Assembly: GCA_036365145.1 (NCBI GenBank)
Contig: JAEOAD010000055.1
Span: 4,154,001-4,218,000, forward strand
DNA: 64,000 nucleotides
Source: Orientallactaga sibirica
Taxonomy: Eukaryota; Chordata; Mammalia; Rodentia; Dipodidae
Direction: 5' to 3'
Both the position numbers and the translations under genes were made by a program. The notes under the pieces were generated by a model. The model made no database searches. It saw only the letters and a list, made by a program, of their open reading frames with translations, and was not told where the DNA came from. The stretch's first letter is position 1. Each line of letters starts with the position of its first letter. Below, in pieces: positions 22,847 to 34,551 of this stretch.

Positions 22847-23057
22847 GGCTGAGGAGATAGCTTAGTGGTTAAGGCACTTGCCTGAAAAGTCTAAGGACCC
22901 AGGTTCGATTCCCCAGTACCCACAAAGCCAGATGTACAAGGTGGTACATGTGTCTGGAGTTCATTTGCAGTGGCAGGAGTCCCCGGCACAGCCATTCTCT
23001 CTATATCTACCTCATTCTCTCTCAAATAAATAAATAAAATATTTAATTTTTTAAAAA
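22847..23057 (+). repeat. B2-like SINE
   Basis: GGCTGAGGAGATAGCTTAGT, B box GGTTCGATTCCCC, AAATAAATA tail. Confidence 0.92.
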
Positions 23058-24349
23058 ACAATAGAACTCTCTTCAAAGATTGTCATCCAAGACTTAAAGC
23101 ATCAAAGTACATCAAATGCTCAGCCCTGGCCTAGCCAGACACGCTTAATAATGATCAGCTCTGAGCACATGGTAAGAGATGGCAGAGGGGTCGCTGAAGG
23201 GCCACCAATACTGTACTCCTGGAGCCTAGTGGCCTGAAAGATGGGTGTAGACAGCAGGCAGCCAACCCAGGCCCTGGGGACATCACTCACACAGGAAGAC
23301 TGAGAGGGTGTGGCACCTGGTGGGGCACGGAGCACATGCTGACTGGGGTACTGTAACAGCTAAGGCCAGCACTCCAGGTGGTCTGTGACACGGGGCACAG
23401 GAGGGCCTTCCCTCTCCCTGGAACTTGCTGAAAGCTCAGTAAGCCGGATGCCCCGATGACCTAGTTGGCGGCTGTGTTCCACATTTGGTTGAAAACAGGA
23501 ATTTCTGTCTCACTGGGGGGTCTTGGCCAGGTGAGCAGACTCCACTGTTTGCCAGGAAAAGAGGTCAGGAGTCTGGTGGGCTCTTCCTAGCTGGAAGGCC
23601 CGCAGGCGCTGGGCTGAGCCTGTCACCGAGTCTTCTCAACCGCAGGCCTGCCCCCGAAAAAGACATCGAAGGAAGGGAGGGTGGTGGTGAGAGGTCACAG
23701 GCCAGAGAACGTGGTTGCAGGAACCTCTAGAAGGCAGGACGGTCCACCAGGACCTAGTGGCTGCTGGGCCAGAGGAGAGGCACCCAGGGAGCTTGGGAGT
23801 AGGGAGGAGAATCATGGAGCTGAGGCTGGTGGAGAGGCAGCAGGGGAGGAAGGTTGCCAAGGCGGAGGACACGCATAGGGGCATTGGCTTCCTGAGCCAG
23901 GCTGCTAGAGGACCAGCTCCTAGGCCTGCAAAATGGGAGGTGGAAGGCTAAGGAGAGGTAGGTGTTGCCTGCCCTCAAGACTCTGCCCTCCAGCACCTCA
24001 CCACCTCAGGCGAGGCAGCTTCTGTCCCTCCCCCCCCCCTTCCTCATTCTCTCTCTCCAAGTTCAGTATGGACCTGCAACCCTCTGCTTGTGTCTGGTTG
24101 GAGTCTCAGGAGAGGGGGAATGGGGCTGGGGAATAGAGTTTGGACCTTCTTTATGGGAACAGTGGGATGGCACAGCTCAGACATCATTTCAAGGTGATTG
24201 GAGGAAGAACACGTGGAGGGGCCCTGAGAAGGGAGTAGTGGGAGAGGAAGGAGACATCTTTGTGTGGGGGGGGAGGGGGGTGCATCACAAAGGCAGAAAG
24301 AGAGCAAGCCAAGGGCCCTGCTGTCCAGGGCAAGATGAAGTTTACAAGG
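23058..24349. other. Single-copy intergenic stretch
   Basis: GC-rich DNA with no recognised repeat apart from short C- and G-runs. Open frames here have no protein similarity that I can recognise. Confidence 0.55.
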
Positions 24350-25075
24350 TGCACTGAGAGCTGGAGAGCTCTGTCAGTAACATGCTTGCCTCCAAAGTCT
24401 GAGGTTTTCAGTTCAATTCTCAAAGCCATGTAAATAATGTTGGGCATTGTGGCTTATGATTGTAATGGTCAAGATCCCTGGGACTCACTGGCTAGCCAGT
24501 CTAGCCTCATTGGTGAGTTCCAGGCCAGTGAGAAAACATGTCTCCGAGAGGTGGACAGGGGCTGGGGAGTTGGCTCATCAGGTGGGACTGCTTGCTGTGC
24601 GAGTATGAGGGCTTGGCAGGGCCTGAGTCAGTCCAAGTTCCAGCCCTGGCACTCATGGGAAAAATCTGGCTGTGGCACCCATGCCTGTTCCCTACCTGTG
24701 GAAAGCCGAGACAAAACTGCAGAGGCTTGCTGGTCAACCAGTGTGACTGCAAATGGCCGCTTGGGATTAGTGTCTCGTTCTGGAGGAAATAACAGAGAAG
24801 AGTGATAGAGGACACGCAATGTTCTCCTCTGGCTTTTGTACAAGTGTGCACAGGGCATGTGTGGTCTGCACACATGTGCACACACACACAGGTATATTCG
24901 CATACAGACTGTGCTGCACACACACACAACCAAAAAAAAAAAAAGAAAAAGAGGTGACAGCATTTCTGAAGATACCGAGGTTGGCCTCTGGCTTCCGTAC
25001 ACATGTACACACACATGTGCAACACTAAACATGCATGCAAACACCACACACACACCCAAAAACAATCTTAAAAAA
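24350..25075. repeat. Degraded SINE cluster with (CA)n tracts
   Basis: GGAGAGCTCTGTCAGTAACA with GTTCAATTCTC (B2/ID-like) is followed by GGGGCTGGGGAGTTGGCTCA (second tRNA-like head), and CACACACACAGG and ACACACACACAACC tracts. Boundaries are uncertain. Confidence 0.5.
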
Positions 25076-25088
25076 ATGTGTTGAGGAA

Positions 25089-25258
25089 GCTGGGCGTGGT
25101 GTTGCACGCCTTAAATCCCAGCACTCGGGAGGCAAAGGTAGGAGGATTGCCATGAGTTCAAGGTCACCCTGAGACTACAGAGTGAATTCCAGGTCAGCCT
25201 GGGCTAGAGTGAGACCCTACCTCTAAAAAACAAAAAAAAAAAAAAAAAAAGAAAAAAA
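25089..25258 (+). repeat. B1 SINE
   Basis: GCTGGGCGTGGTGTTGCACG through GAGTGAGACCCTACCTC with an A-rich tail, just beyond the predicted end of Lrrc32. Confidence 0.93.
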
Positions 25259-25589
25259 GTGCTGGCAAAAGAGATGTTGGAGACCTTAGCCAGGGCGGTG
25301 GGGTGGGTTGAAAAGAGGGTCTACCATGGGGAGTGAGAAGGATGGGGAGTGTGACACATGGAGAGCAGGGGGTGTTGGGTGTGAGGGAACAGAGGTGTGA
25401 CTGCACCATGGTGGAGGTTGAGGCCCAAAGTCCAGGGTGGGGATGGCTCAGAGCCTCAGCGTCTCCCACACACCTCATGAAGAAAAAGAAATTCTGCCAG
25501 CCATGGAGGGGGCGGTCAAGGCTCAAGTGTAAACCACGGTGTGGGTCCCTGCAGCAAAGAGGGCTGATGCTTTTTCTCCAAAATTATAC

Positions 25590-25595
25590 TTTAAT
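25590..25595 (-). terminator. Lrrc32: Candidate Lrrc32 polyadenylation signal ATTAAA
   Basis: Minus-strand ATTAAA lies in an AT-rich patch at the far end of the non-repetitive sequence after the stop codon. Cleavage would fall around 25570-25578. It is the common variant hexamer, not AATAAA. Position and length suggest it, but nothing proves its use. Confidence 0.4.
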
Positions 25596-26132
25596 ACATT
25601 CATGTGGGTTATACAAAGAGCTAGTCCCAGGGCCTGGCAGGGGTCGGCTCCTGGGAAGTGACAGCAGCATGGTGTAGTGTTTTCAAGCTCAGGCACAGGG
25701 GCCATTCCTTGGCCTGCGCGCCTGAGGAAGAGTGCAGTGTGCAGTAGCACCTGGTTCCTACCAGGACAGGGGCCACTAGCTGCCCCCGGGGAGGAGGTAG
25801 CCCTAGCCCTGCCCATCAGCTCTCTGAGTCCTTTACCCTCTCTGGGCTTCAGTTTCTTCATGTGTAAAGTGGGGCAGAGAGAATGGCATTCTTATTTTCT
25901 CACACATTACCAAGTGTGCATGGCAGGCAGGCTGTGGGCCGCGTACAGGCAAGGTGGTGACACAGGCTTTGTGGTTGGACGCAGAGGATCACTTTCTGTG
26001 ATACGAGTGGTGAGTCTAAGGGGGAAGGACCGTCTTCCCATTATCCTTGGGGTGAATTTTCTGCGTGATGAGCAACAGAAGTTAGATGTGACTGCTGAGA
26101 GAGAAGGAAATCATAAAAGTCCAACCCTGACT

Positions 26133-26205
26133 TTTGGGGGTGTTGGGCATCGAACCTAGGGCCTTACGCATGCTTAGGCAAGTGCTCTGCCATTGAGCCA
26201 CAGTC
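26133..26205 (-). repeat. ID-like SINE
   Basis: Inverted tRNA-like fragment with GGGCATCGAACCTAGGGCC and AAGTGCTCTGCCATTGAGCC, inside the probable Lrrc32 3' UTR. Confidence 0.7.
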
Positions 26206-27514
26206 CCGGTGGTGTTCTCCCCACAGGCTTTGTCACTGACTTGTATAGCTCTGTGCAAGGCCCATTCTCTTCCTAAGCCTCAGTTCCCCTATCTGTTCAA
26301 CAGGAAGGTTGCACTCAATGGTTCCAAAACTTCAGGCTATGCTCAGTGGAGAAAAGAAAAAGAGAGGGAACACCAAGGGAATAAAAGACACTTGAGGCTG
26401 AGAGGGAGCGTGTAGCCTGCAGGTGCCTGTCTCCAGAGGAGGAAGTGGGTATGCACAGCACAGGATGCTCAGACCCTGGTCAGGGGATGTGGGGCCACTT
26501 CTTGTCTGCCTTACAGTGTGCAGCCCCTACGTGGTGAAGCTTGGGTCCTGGCAATGGGAGGACGTAGGCTTGATTCTCAGCTGTGGGGCTCTCAAGGGAC
26601 ACTTTTGAGAGCCTCGCTTTCTTCTTGTGTAAAGTGGGGACCTCAGAGTCACTGCAAGAGGCCGGAGCATGGCTTGGGTTTACATCTGCAGTTGTCAAGC
26701 CGGGTGCAAAGCAAAACTAGACCGCCAAGGCCTCTCCCTCTCGGCTCAGCAGCCAGGGTGGGGCTGTGATGAATGGAGGGAGGCCTGGGCAGAGGTTGGC
26801 CTGGGCAGCACTGGGATCAGTGTGTGCAATGGGAAGGCAGGGCTTGCCCAGAGCAGGACACCCAATGGCCCAGCACTGGACTGGAACCTAGGTGACCGTA
26901 TGGTAAGCAGGCCCTGCTGAAGCAGCTGCAGCCTGGCTAGAAGCAGGGACACAAGACCTCGGCGAGAGGCTCCAGTTCTCTCTTCCGGTCACAAGCTCTT
27001 CCTTCCCAGAGAGGCTGAAAGTCATTATCAGCAGATGGGACACAGCAGTCAGTGTGCAAATGGCTCAGACAAATCCTCTTGGGCTTCGTCCTCCTGTCCT
27101 GGCCTTGGTGGTGGGTGAGGGTGGGAGCAGTGCAGGCAGGTATCTGCACATTTAACCCAATAGGACTACAGAGCCTGGGGGGCCTGGGGCATTCCCACCC
27201 TCAGCCCATCACACCATGTGGTCACTGCCTGGCTGGGTCTCTACCAGAGACCAGGCATGTGTTTCATTGGCTAGTGTCCCCACTGCTCAGAGCAGCCGGG
27301 TGTTGATCTGATGATCAAGATTATTCTCTGCCTCCCTGAAACCTCCCCGCTTTCGGCTCCCATGTGCAGCCTGGGAAGCAGTCACCTTCCCAAGCAGAGA
27401 GAGGAGAAAGGAGGCCTGGGCCAGGCTCCTGGTCAGACTGTGGGATCTGGGTCAGTTCCCAGCTTCTCTGCGTCTACAGCTGCTACACTGACGGCGAAGG
27501 GTCTCCCAGCTTGA

Positions 27515-29407
27515 TCAGGCTTTGTACTGTTGGTTAAACTTCTGTCTGCGGACACAGCAGCAAGTAGCCAGTGTGGTGAGGACGATGGCAGAGACCAACG
27601 TGAAGGTGAGAATGATGATCAGGTTGACATTCTTGAGCCCGCCCTTGTCACAGTCCTCAGGACGCACATGGCTCAGGGACACCTCTGCCTGGGAGCCCAA
27701 GTGGCAGGTCAGGTCCTGTGTGGCATCCACATCCACACGGCCCTGATGCAGCTGGGCTGCCAACCAGCCGTTGCCGCAGCAGCTGAGTGGATTCCCCTGC
27801 AGGTAGATGCGCCGCAGGCTGGTCTCCAGACCGCCCATGGCACTGCCCGGCAGGAGGCTGAAGCTATTGTTGCGCAGGTCCAGTACCTCCAGGGATACGG
27901 CCTGTGTCCAGGCCGGAAGGTGGCTGAGGTGGTTCTCAGCGAGGTTGAGCCACTTGAGGCAGCTGAAGTAGGGCAGGTCCACCTGCAGAACAGTCAGCCC
28001 ATTACCCTGCAGTGCCAGCACCTCTAAGGAGGCCTCCAGACCAGCCAAAGCTCCCGTGGCCACATCCAGACCAGGGTTGGCAGAGAGGTCCAGCTCCGTG
28101 AGTGGGGTGTGGAGGAAAGCGCCTGCCCTGAGCATCCCTATTGCATTCCCCGCCATGTTCAGAACACGGAGGGTGGGGATGCCATAGAGGGCCACACAGC
28201 CCGGGGGTGCTGGTTCAGCTGGCCCCCCACATGGACTAACTTGGTTTCCCTGAAGGTTGAGCCTCTGCAGGCTGGTCAGGCTGGTAAAGGTGGATGGTGC
28301 CAGATTCTGCAGGGCGTTGTCCTGCAGGAGCAGCGTCCTCAGGGAGGCCAGGGCTCCGGTGCCTAGTTCTAGAGCCTCCAGCCCATTGTGACTCAGATCC
28401 AGGAGCACCAGGCAGGGCAGAGAGCCCGCGCGGCGGGCCTCAAAGACCTGCAGACAGTTTCGGCTGAGGTTCAGGAAGCGCAGGGAGGTCAGCTGCTCAA
28501 GAAAGCTATCCGGGACAAGCTCAACCTCATTGTAGCTCAAATCCAGGTTCAAGAGTTGGGGGAGGGGATGGGTGCTGGTGTTCCAACTGGGGTTGGACAG
28601 GGCTGAAGCTGACCAACCCTCTGAAGGTGCGTGGAGGCCCTCGCTGGCCTGGGGCAGCCCTGTGGGCAGCTGGATGAGGTTGTTGGACATGTTCAGGTAG
28701 ATAAGTCTCGGGAGTGCAGCCAGGTCAGGGAACTGGAGCAGCTTGTTCTCCCTCAGGTCAAGCCAGGCCAGCTGGAACTGGCCATGTACTTGTGGGGCTA
28801 TCTGAAAGGCCTCGATGCTGTTGCAGCTCAGGTCCAGCACGCGCAACTGCTGGAGGCTGAAGTCTGAGATACAGGTGAGGGAGTTCCTGGACAGATTGAG
28901 GTGGACCAAGTTGGGCAGAACCTCAAAGGCACCATCCTCGATGTCCATCAGCACGTTGCTGTGAAGGTCCAGCCGCTGGAGCGCAGGCATGCCCCAGAAG
29001 GTGTGGCGTGCCAGGCGCGTGAGGCTGTTCTCTGCCAGTGAAAGGGTATGCAGGCTTGGCGCCTCACCAAGCAGCCGCTCCACCAGGCTGCCATACAGGC
29101 TGTTCCCAGACAGGTCCAGGGAGGCCACATGTGGCAGGTGTCCCAGACCACCGGTGCCCATGGCCAGGCGGTTGTGGGCCAAGTTGAGGTGTTCCAGATG
29201 CGGCAGGGTCTGGAAGACTCCAGGCTGGAGGAAGCTGATCTCGTTGTTGCTCAGGTCCAGGTGACGGAGGCCCTTGTAGAAGCCCAAGGGTGAGGCCAGG
29301 ATGCTCCACAACTGGTTCCCAGATAGATCAAGGGCCTGGATGTCCAATGGGAGTGCTGAGGGGACCTGGAGCAGGCCAAGACCCTGGCACAAGGCCTCTT
29401 TGCCCAC
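27515..29407 (-). CDS. Lrrc32: Lrrc32 (GARP), large final coding exon: LRR ectodomain, transmembrane helix, short tail
   Basis: This exon encodes residues 30-659 of a predicted 659-residue protein; human LRRC32 has 662. LRRC32/GARP is a type I membrane protein that holds latent TGF-beta on regulatory T cells, platelets and endothelium for integrin-dependent activation. The frame is uninterrupted for 630 codons. It begins after an acceptor CTCTCCCCAG with GTG, an internal valine rather than a start. Successive LxxLxLxxN repeats fill about residues 45-590, split by a non-LRR linker around residues 275-310 (PSEGWSAS, then SWNTSTH). The two cysteines that disulfide-link to latent TGF-beta in human GARP are present in SLTCISDF (residue 208) and SRNCLQVF (residue 347). 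A cysteine-rich LRR cap (PLSCCGNGW) precedes a helix at about 623-644 and the tail [12 protein letters not shown]. The protein lacks about four residues near residue 113 compared with human. Identity and intactness are near certain. Confidence 0.98.
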   Translation of the reverse strand: MGKEALCQGLGLLQVPSALPLDIQALDLSGNQLWSILASPLGFYKGLRHLDLSNNEISFLQPGVFQTLPHLEHLNLAHNRLAMGTGGLGHLPHVASLDLSGNSLYGSLVERLLGEAPSLHTLSLAENSLTRLARHTFWGMPALQRLDLHSNVLMDIEDGAFEVLPNLVHLNLSRNSLTCISDFSLQQLRVLDLSCNSIEAFQIAPQVHGQFQLAWLDLRENKLLQFPDLAALPRLIYLNMSNNLIQLPTGLPQASEGLHAPSEGWSASALSNPSWNTSTHPLPQLLNLDLSYNEVELVPDSFLEQLTSLRFLNLSRNCLQVFEARRAGSLPCLVLLDLSHNGLEALELGTGALASLRTLLLQDNALQNLAPSTFTSLTSLQRLNLQGNQVSPCGGPAEPAPPGCVALYGIPTLRVLNMAGNAIGMLRAGAFLHTPLTELDLSANPGLDVATGALAGLEASLEVLALQGNGLTVLQVDLPYFSCLKWLNLAENHLSHLPAWTQAVSLEVLDLRNNSFSLLPGSAMGGLETSLRRIYLQGNPLSCCGNGWLAAQLHQGRVDVDATQDLTCHLGSQAEVSLSHVRPEDCDKGGLKNVNLIIILTFTLVSAIVLTTLATCCCVRRQKFNQQYKA

Positions 29408-29467
29408 CTGGGGAGAGGGAGGTCACAAAGAGCAGCTGGCATTAATGGAGGCAAGAAAGATGATTAA

Positions 29468-29687
29468 GAGCTGGAGAAATGGCTCAGTGGTTAAGGCACT
29501 GGTCTATGAAGCCTAAGGACCCAAGCTAGACCGCAGGTCCCATGTAAGCCAGATGCACAAGGCGACACAAGCACAAGGTCGCACATGCACACAAGGTGGT
29601 GCAAGCATCTGGAGTTCGACTGCAGTGGCTACAGGTCCTGGCACGACAATATTCTCCTCTCTCTCTCACTCTCTTGCATAAAAAGGG
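29468..29687 (+). repeat. B2-like SINE close to an Lrrc32 splice acceptor
   Basis: GCTGGAGAAATGGCTCAGTG with a long variant body (ACACAAGCACAAGGTCGCAC). Its start lies about 60 bases upstream (in transcript sense) of the large exon, antisense to Lrrc32. Confidence 0.88.
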
Positions 29688-29691
29688 GGCA

Positions 29692-29889
29692 GGCTGGAGA
29701 GATGGCTTAGTGGTTAAGGCGCTTGCCTGTGAAATCTAAGAATATTTGTTCAAATCTCCAGGTCCCACATGTAGCCAGACACAAAAGTGACCCAAGCATG
29801 CAATGTCTCACATGCGTACAAGGGGGCGCACACATCTTGGCTGACAGGCCCTGGTGTGCTCTTTCTCCCTCTCTCTCAAAAATAACTTT
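29692..29889 (+). repeat. B2-like SINE
   Basis: GGCTGGAGAGATGGCTTAGT, GTTCAAATCTCC; second of three consecutive copies in one orientation. Confidence 0.9.
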
Positions 29890-29893
29890 TCTT

Positions 29894-30126
29894 GGGCTGG
29901 AGAGATGGCTTAGTGGTTAAACGCTTGCCTATGAAGACTAAGGACCCCAGTTCAAGGCTCTATTCTCCAGGACCTACATAAGCCAGATGCACAAGGGAGC
30001 ACATGCATCTGGAGTTTGTTTGCAGTGGCTGGAAGCCCTGGCCCTGCCATTCTCTCTCTCTCTCTCTCCCTGCCTATTTCTGTATCTCTCTCTCAAATAA
30101 ATAAATAAAAATATTAAAAAAAATAA
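29894..30126 (+). repeat. B2-like SINE
   Basis: GGGCTGGAGAGATGGCTTAG, TC-rich run, AAATAAATAAATAAAAAT tail; third of the consecutive copies. Confidence 0.9.
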
Positions 30127-30192
30127 CTTTTCTTTAAAATGGCCAGTCTGTTGGGCTTGCCTCAAAAAAAAAAAAAAAAAAAAAAAAATGGG

Positions 30193-30350
30193 GGCCGGGC
30201 GTGGTGGCACACGCCTTTAATCCCAGCACTCAGGAGGCAAAGGTAGGAGGATCGCCATGAGTTCGAGGCCACCCTGAGACTACATAGCTAATTCCAGGTC
30301 AGCCTGGGCTGGAGTGAGACCCTACCTCGAAAAACCGAAAAAAACAAATT
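30193..30350 (+). repeat. B1 SINE
   Basis: GGCCGGGCGTGGTGGCACAC through ACCCTACCTCGAAAAACC. It follows a 24-base A-run. Confidence 0.94.
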
Positions 30351-31309
30351 AAAAAAATTGGAAAAAAAAAAAAAAAGATGATTAAGTCCCACTAGGCTTA
30401 GGGGGCTCTCCTACATGCTCTCAGGACACTAACCTTGCCTCTCCCCATCCTAATGTCAGGTCACCCCTGCCTCTGACACCTGGGCCAGTGATGAGCAGAA
30501 GGAAGGTCTGCTGATGGAAAAGATGGTAGAAAGACAACTGACCTAAGTAGAGCTCTGTGGTGTCTAATGTCACATTTCGCCAGAACTTAACCCATGATTG
30601 TCTCAGAACCCAGAACCAGGGAGCAGCAGGTCCAAGCACCCGCTTCCACATCTGGGTCCTTGCTGTAGTCCCCCCAAAAATCCTAGCATTTGACTAGAAG
30701 CCCCATAAGGAAAAGATGTTTCCAACAGGGAGACATGCAGTTTGCACTCTTGTCATGTTTTGATTTTGGCCTAGCCTCAAATCTTGCTCTTATGATCTGG
30801 AATGAACTCCGAGGTGTGACACCCTTTCTGCATCTGCTACCTCTCATGAGTGGTCCCCCTTTTGGTGTCTGGGTCCAGCATGGGGGGGACCAAAGGTAAG
30901 GAGAGGTAAGGCAGGGAGAGAAGGAGCAGGGAAAAATAATAGCCAAGACCCAAATTAACTGTTAGTGACAAGGCTATGTGACCTCTGTGCCACTCTGGTT
31001 TTTCAGTCCAGAAACTAACCCGCCCTTCCCCGGCACCCGCTCTACACTGTACACAGCTTGTACAGACATTGTGCATATCTACTTAGCGCTGCTGACTAGC
31101 TGTGCCCTCCCACCAGCCCGCCCTTCCTGTTTAGGGGTGATCTGATAGGGACCACCATATTTATCAAAGCCCAGGCTCAGGGAAGGAAAGGGAGACTTCA
31201 GGATCACCCAGTGGGTATTGAGGGAGCTGGGCTTTGAAGCCAGGCCTTTTAAAAACTAAAGACCCCATCCTTTTCCTCCCATAAAAATGTGCCTTTTTTT
31301 CTTTGTAAT

Positions 31310-31506
31310 ATTTTATTTATTTATTTATTTATTTACTTATTTATTTATGAGAGAGAATGAGGGTGCCAGGGACTTCAGCCACTGCAATGATATCCAGACA
31401 CATATGCTACCTTGTGCATCTGGCTTACGTGGATCCTGGAGAATTGAACCTGGGTCCTTAGGCTTTGCAGGCAAGTGCCCTAACCACTAAGCCATCTCTC
31501 CATCCC
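31310..31506 (-). repeat. B2-like SINE
   Basis: Inverted copy with (TTTA)n tail, GAGAGAATGAGGGTGCCAGG and GCCATCTCTCCATCCC. Confidence 0.92.
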
Positions 31507-33235
31507 TAAAAATGTGCCTTTGGGGACCGGAATTCTGTGCAAATGTAGGTCTTCCTCTGGTCTCTCCTAAACCCAGCTCCAGGGGCTCTAGCCTTTGCCA
31601 GTCAATGGTCCAACTTCCACAATCACCTTCCTGCTCCACTCATCCCTCTTGACCCCCTTGCCAAATGCCAGGTGACTGCTGAGAAACACATGATGCCCTC
31701 TGCCTTGCCCAGGGTCCCTGATTACCTATCTCCTTACCTCACCCTAGTCCACATGCAGTGACCATGCCTGACCGCCACCTCCAAGCCTCCCATACCCACC
31801 TCTGGGCCTCATCTCTAGACTATGTCAGCCCTGACCAGATCTAGGTAGGAATTCCTCACTTGGACCCTCCCCCTGACTGAGCTTCCTTCCACGTGGCTTG
31901 ATGCCCCTGCACAGTGACTGTGTGGGGACCCAAGGACAGTATGCTTGCTTGCAACACGTGCATGTCTTGGATCTGGCTCATGGAAAGTGCTCCAGAAATG
32001 TTTTTGATGAATGAGTCGCAGACATCTGCACTCAAGTAAAGGGATGAGGCACTGAATCAATTAATGCCTGAAGGGAAAGAAAAAGAGATGATCCGGAAAT
32101 TCAGATTAAAGCCAGAACTCAAGAGCAAGGAGTCAGCCTCCCACTGCCCAGAGGTGGAGACCTTCCCAGATGCCAAGAACAGGGTCTGCCCTGGCAGTTA
32201 CTTAACATGGGTCACAGGCAGCGAGGGAGGAACATGAGACTGGGATCCTCGCCTCACCCAGCTCTGTGGTTCCTCCTGAGGACCCCAAGATGAGCAAGGA
32301 AGAGGAAGGGCACTGCTAGCCACAGGTACCCATGCAACTGCCTATTGCAGGCAGTGTCGAGATTGTCCTATAGTTCTAGAGGAAGGAGGCTGCCACCAAG
32401 GTGCTGAGAGACTCCCCTCACAGCAACCCCTCCCGGGCACCCAGGGAAAAAAGACGCCCTGCCCTGGACCATCCTGATGCCAAGAAGAAATAAGATGAGC
32501 CCAGTGGCTGCTGGGAATTTCTTTCTGGGACCTCAACTGCCCAGGTCCCCAGGCTGGCTCTAGCAGATACTACCAGGCACCACTTACCAGGCACCTACAG
32601 CATGGGGGCCTGTTCTGCACTTCCCATATAACTCGCCTTCCCTGCCCCCCGCCAAAGCCCGCATTCATAATCTGTCTGGATGGGCCAAAGCACCCCAGGA
32701 CACCAGCCCCATAGGAGTCAGAACACAAAGCTGACCCAGCCGGGAACCCAAGACTTACAGTCCAGGTGCCCAGGATCTCAAAGAGGGTACCTGGATGCCC
32801 ACCTCTCCAGCCCAAACCAGATTTCAGAGGGAGCCTCAAGAACAGGGTTGCTCCATGAATTGCATTTCCAATTTCCCCCCATTCCTATCTCTAAGCATTG
32901 AGTGACTTCCTGGGGGTTCTCAGGGGAGGAAGCATGGGGAATGGGGCTTGGTAGGGGGAGAAGGGAGTTAAGTGCCCTCGCTACTCTCTGTGATGCCAGC
33001 CACTGGGAGGAAAGAGGACTTGCCACCCAACTCTATCACCTTCACAGGGAAGGAACCCAGGTGGGAACAGGTATTGGCAGTTAATGGTGTAATGGGCCAT
33101 GGGTTCAAATCTTGCCTCTATCACTTCTACCTGTGAGGCTGCGGGGAGTCACGTGTCTACTCAGCTCCTGTATCACCTTCCCTGATGATTCAGAGGCGCT
33201 TTCCTGGCGATGACGTCATCTCCTCAGAATGCAGG

Positions 33236-33530
33236 TGTGGTGGTTAAGACTCAGGTGTCCCCCATAAACTTGTGTGTTCACAATGCTAGGTCCCCAGCTG
33301 GTGGCAATTTGGGAATTGGAACTTCCTGGAGGTGGTGTATTGTTTGGGGGCAGGCTTACGGGTGTTATAGCCAGCTTCCCCTTGCCAGTGTTTGGCACAC
33401 TCTCCAGCCACTGTTGTCCACCTGATGTTGGCCAGGAGGTTATGTCCGGCCTCTGCTCATGCCACGATTTCCCCTGCTGCCATGGAGCTTCCCCTCGAGT
33501 CTGTGAGCACAAGCTGCTCTTGCTGAGTTC
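33236..33530 (+). mobile_element. MaLR-like LTR fragment in the Lrrc32 intron
   Basis: It begins TGTGGTGGTTAAGACTCAGG and GTGTCCCCCATAAACT, with GCTCATGCCACGATTTCCCC and GCCATGGAGCTTCCCC further on. These match the 17240 and 18697 copies in part. The 3' end is lost or degraded near 33530. Confidence 0.5.
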
Positions 33531-34456
33531 AGTAGCAAGCTCCCTGCTCCCTCTCTGCCTTCACCCCCAGGACCTCCATGGTCTTGCCTGGAGAAACATG
33601 TGTTGGAAATGCAGTGATATCGGAGGCCTCCTCTCCCAGTATTCTGGTTCTGAGCCTTTCAGGATTCAGACGGGCAGTAGGATACTGCAGACCTCAGATT
33701 GGAGTTGCCTGCAGGTGGTCCTAAGCAGCTGTCCATTCTATAAGCAGGTGCAGCAGCCCCGGGGCCTGTCCCTTCTGCAGCCCTACCTCACAAGTACACC
33801 CAGGAGGTTTCTTGTCCCTGATCCCCACGGGACTACAGTAACTTTAGTATATCCTTGGCTTGGACTAGGAAAAAGGCACAAACCTGGTCCCTGGCCCAGG
33901 GAAGTTCTCGATCTGACAGGTGAGATAGGCTGTGCAACAAGCACCCCATGTGCTCAGCCTGCTCAGCAGAGACATGGAGGGGAATGTGGGGGTGGTAGGA
34001 ACCCCGAAGAGGAATCAGCCACAAGGGGCAGCCTGGTGAGGTCTGGGAAGGCTTCCTGGAGGTGGCATCATTTGACCTGGCAGTGATGCGTGAGAGCTAT
34101 TTCAGCAGACCCAAGTCCAAGAGACTAGGGAAGCGATTTGTTCATAGGAGGGACCAGTTCAGAGGAGCCCCTCCCAGCTGGCCCACCCCCATTCCCTACA
34201 AAGAGACATAGTGTAGATCTGCAGAGGGCCCACTGTTCCTAGCTGAGTAATCCTGGTCAGGTCACCTAACATCTCCAAGCCTCAGTTTCTCACTCTGTAC
34301 AAGTGAACAGGACTGTTAGGTAAATAAAGATCTGAACGGTCCAAGCCCTGTTCTCTCCTGACTTCTCTAACTTCCGCTCCTGGGCCTTGGGATCACCTCC
34401 AGCTCAGAGCAAGCGTGGGTTGGGTGGTCCTTCCCCTGCCTGTGCTAGCATCTTAC

Positions 34457-34543
34457 CGTCTTACAGGGTGCCTGGTCCCAGTGCTGGGAGGTAGCCAGGC
34501 CCAGAGTCAGCACGGGCAGGATCAGCAGGACCTGATGGCTCAT
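34457..34543 (-). CDS. Lrrc32: Lrrc32 first coding exon: start codon and signal peptide
   Basis: This small exon is too short to stand out as an ORF. The ATG at 34543 opens 29 codons beginning MSHQVLLILPVLTLGLA, a typical hydrophobic signal peptide, followed by SQHWDQAPCKT. It ends at a good donor, ACG|GTAAGA. Phase 0 joins it cleanly to the large exon 5 kb downstream. The human protein is organised the same way: signal peptide plus CK motif, then VDKK in the next exon. The exon itself begins at 34551 after an acceptor with a strong pyrimidine tract (CTTCTCTTCTCCCCCTAG). Only 8 bases of 5' UTR therefore precede the ATG, so at least one non-coding exon must lie upstream. Confidence 0.95.
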
Positions 34544-34551
34544 GGCTCTGC
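34544..34551 (-). other. Lrrc32: Lrrc32 5' UTR stub and acceptor of the first coding exon
   Basis: Eight bases (GCAGAGCC) lie between an acceptor AG at 34552-34553 and the ATG. This shows that the 5' UTR is spliced and that transcription starts further upstream. Confidence 0.85.

Larger units (their letters stand above)
25570..27514 (-). other. Lrrc32: Probable Lrrc32 3' UTR
   Basis: About 1.9 kb follows the stop codon without another gene and is largely single-copy, apart from a small inverted ID-type fragment (26133-26205) and MIR-like sequence near 26255-26320. The length is similar to the roughly 2 kb 3' UTR I recall for human LRRC32. The downstream end is placed at an ATTAAA hexamer and is inferred. 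Confidence 0.5.
29408..34456 (-). other. Lrrc32: Lrrc32 intron between the two coding exons
   Basis: The intron is bounded by GTAAGA (donor) and CTCTCCCCAG (acceptor). The part next to the acceptor is packed with SINEs (29468-30350), and one further SINE lies at 31310-31506. From 31.5 to 34.4 kb it is mostly single-copy with one LTR fragment (33236-33530) and a MIR-like tract near 34215-34320. Open frames here, including one of 270 codons on the plus strand at 33274-34086, have no recognisable protein similarity. Confidence 0.9.

Noticed and set aside
27530..29516. Several plus-strand open frames opposite Lrrc32
   Set aside because: They are shadows of the leucine-rich coding frame on the other strand (Leu/Gln-rich antisense translations).
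33274..34086. 270-codon plus-strand open frame in the Lrrc32 intron
   Set aside because: No recognisable domain, low-complexity composition, and it starts inside an LTR fragment. It is antisense to a real intron; length alone is weak evidence in GC-rich DNA.
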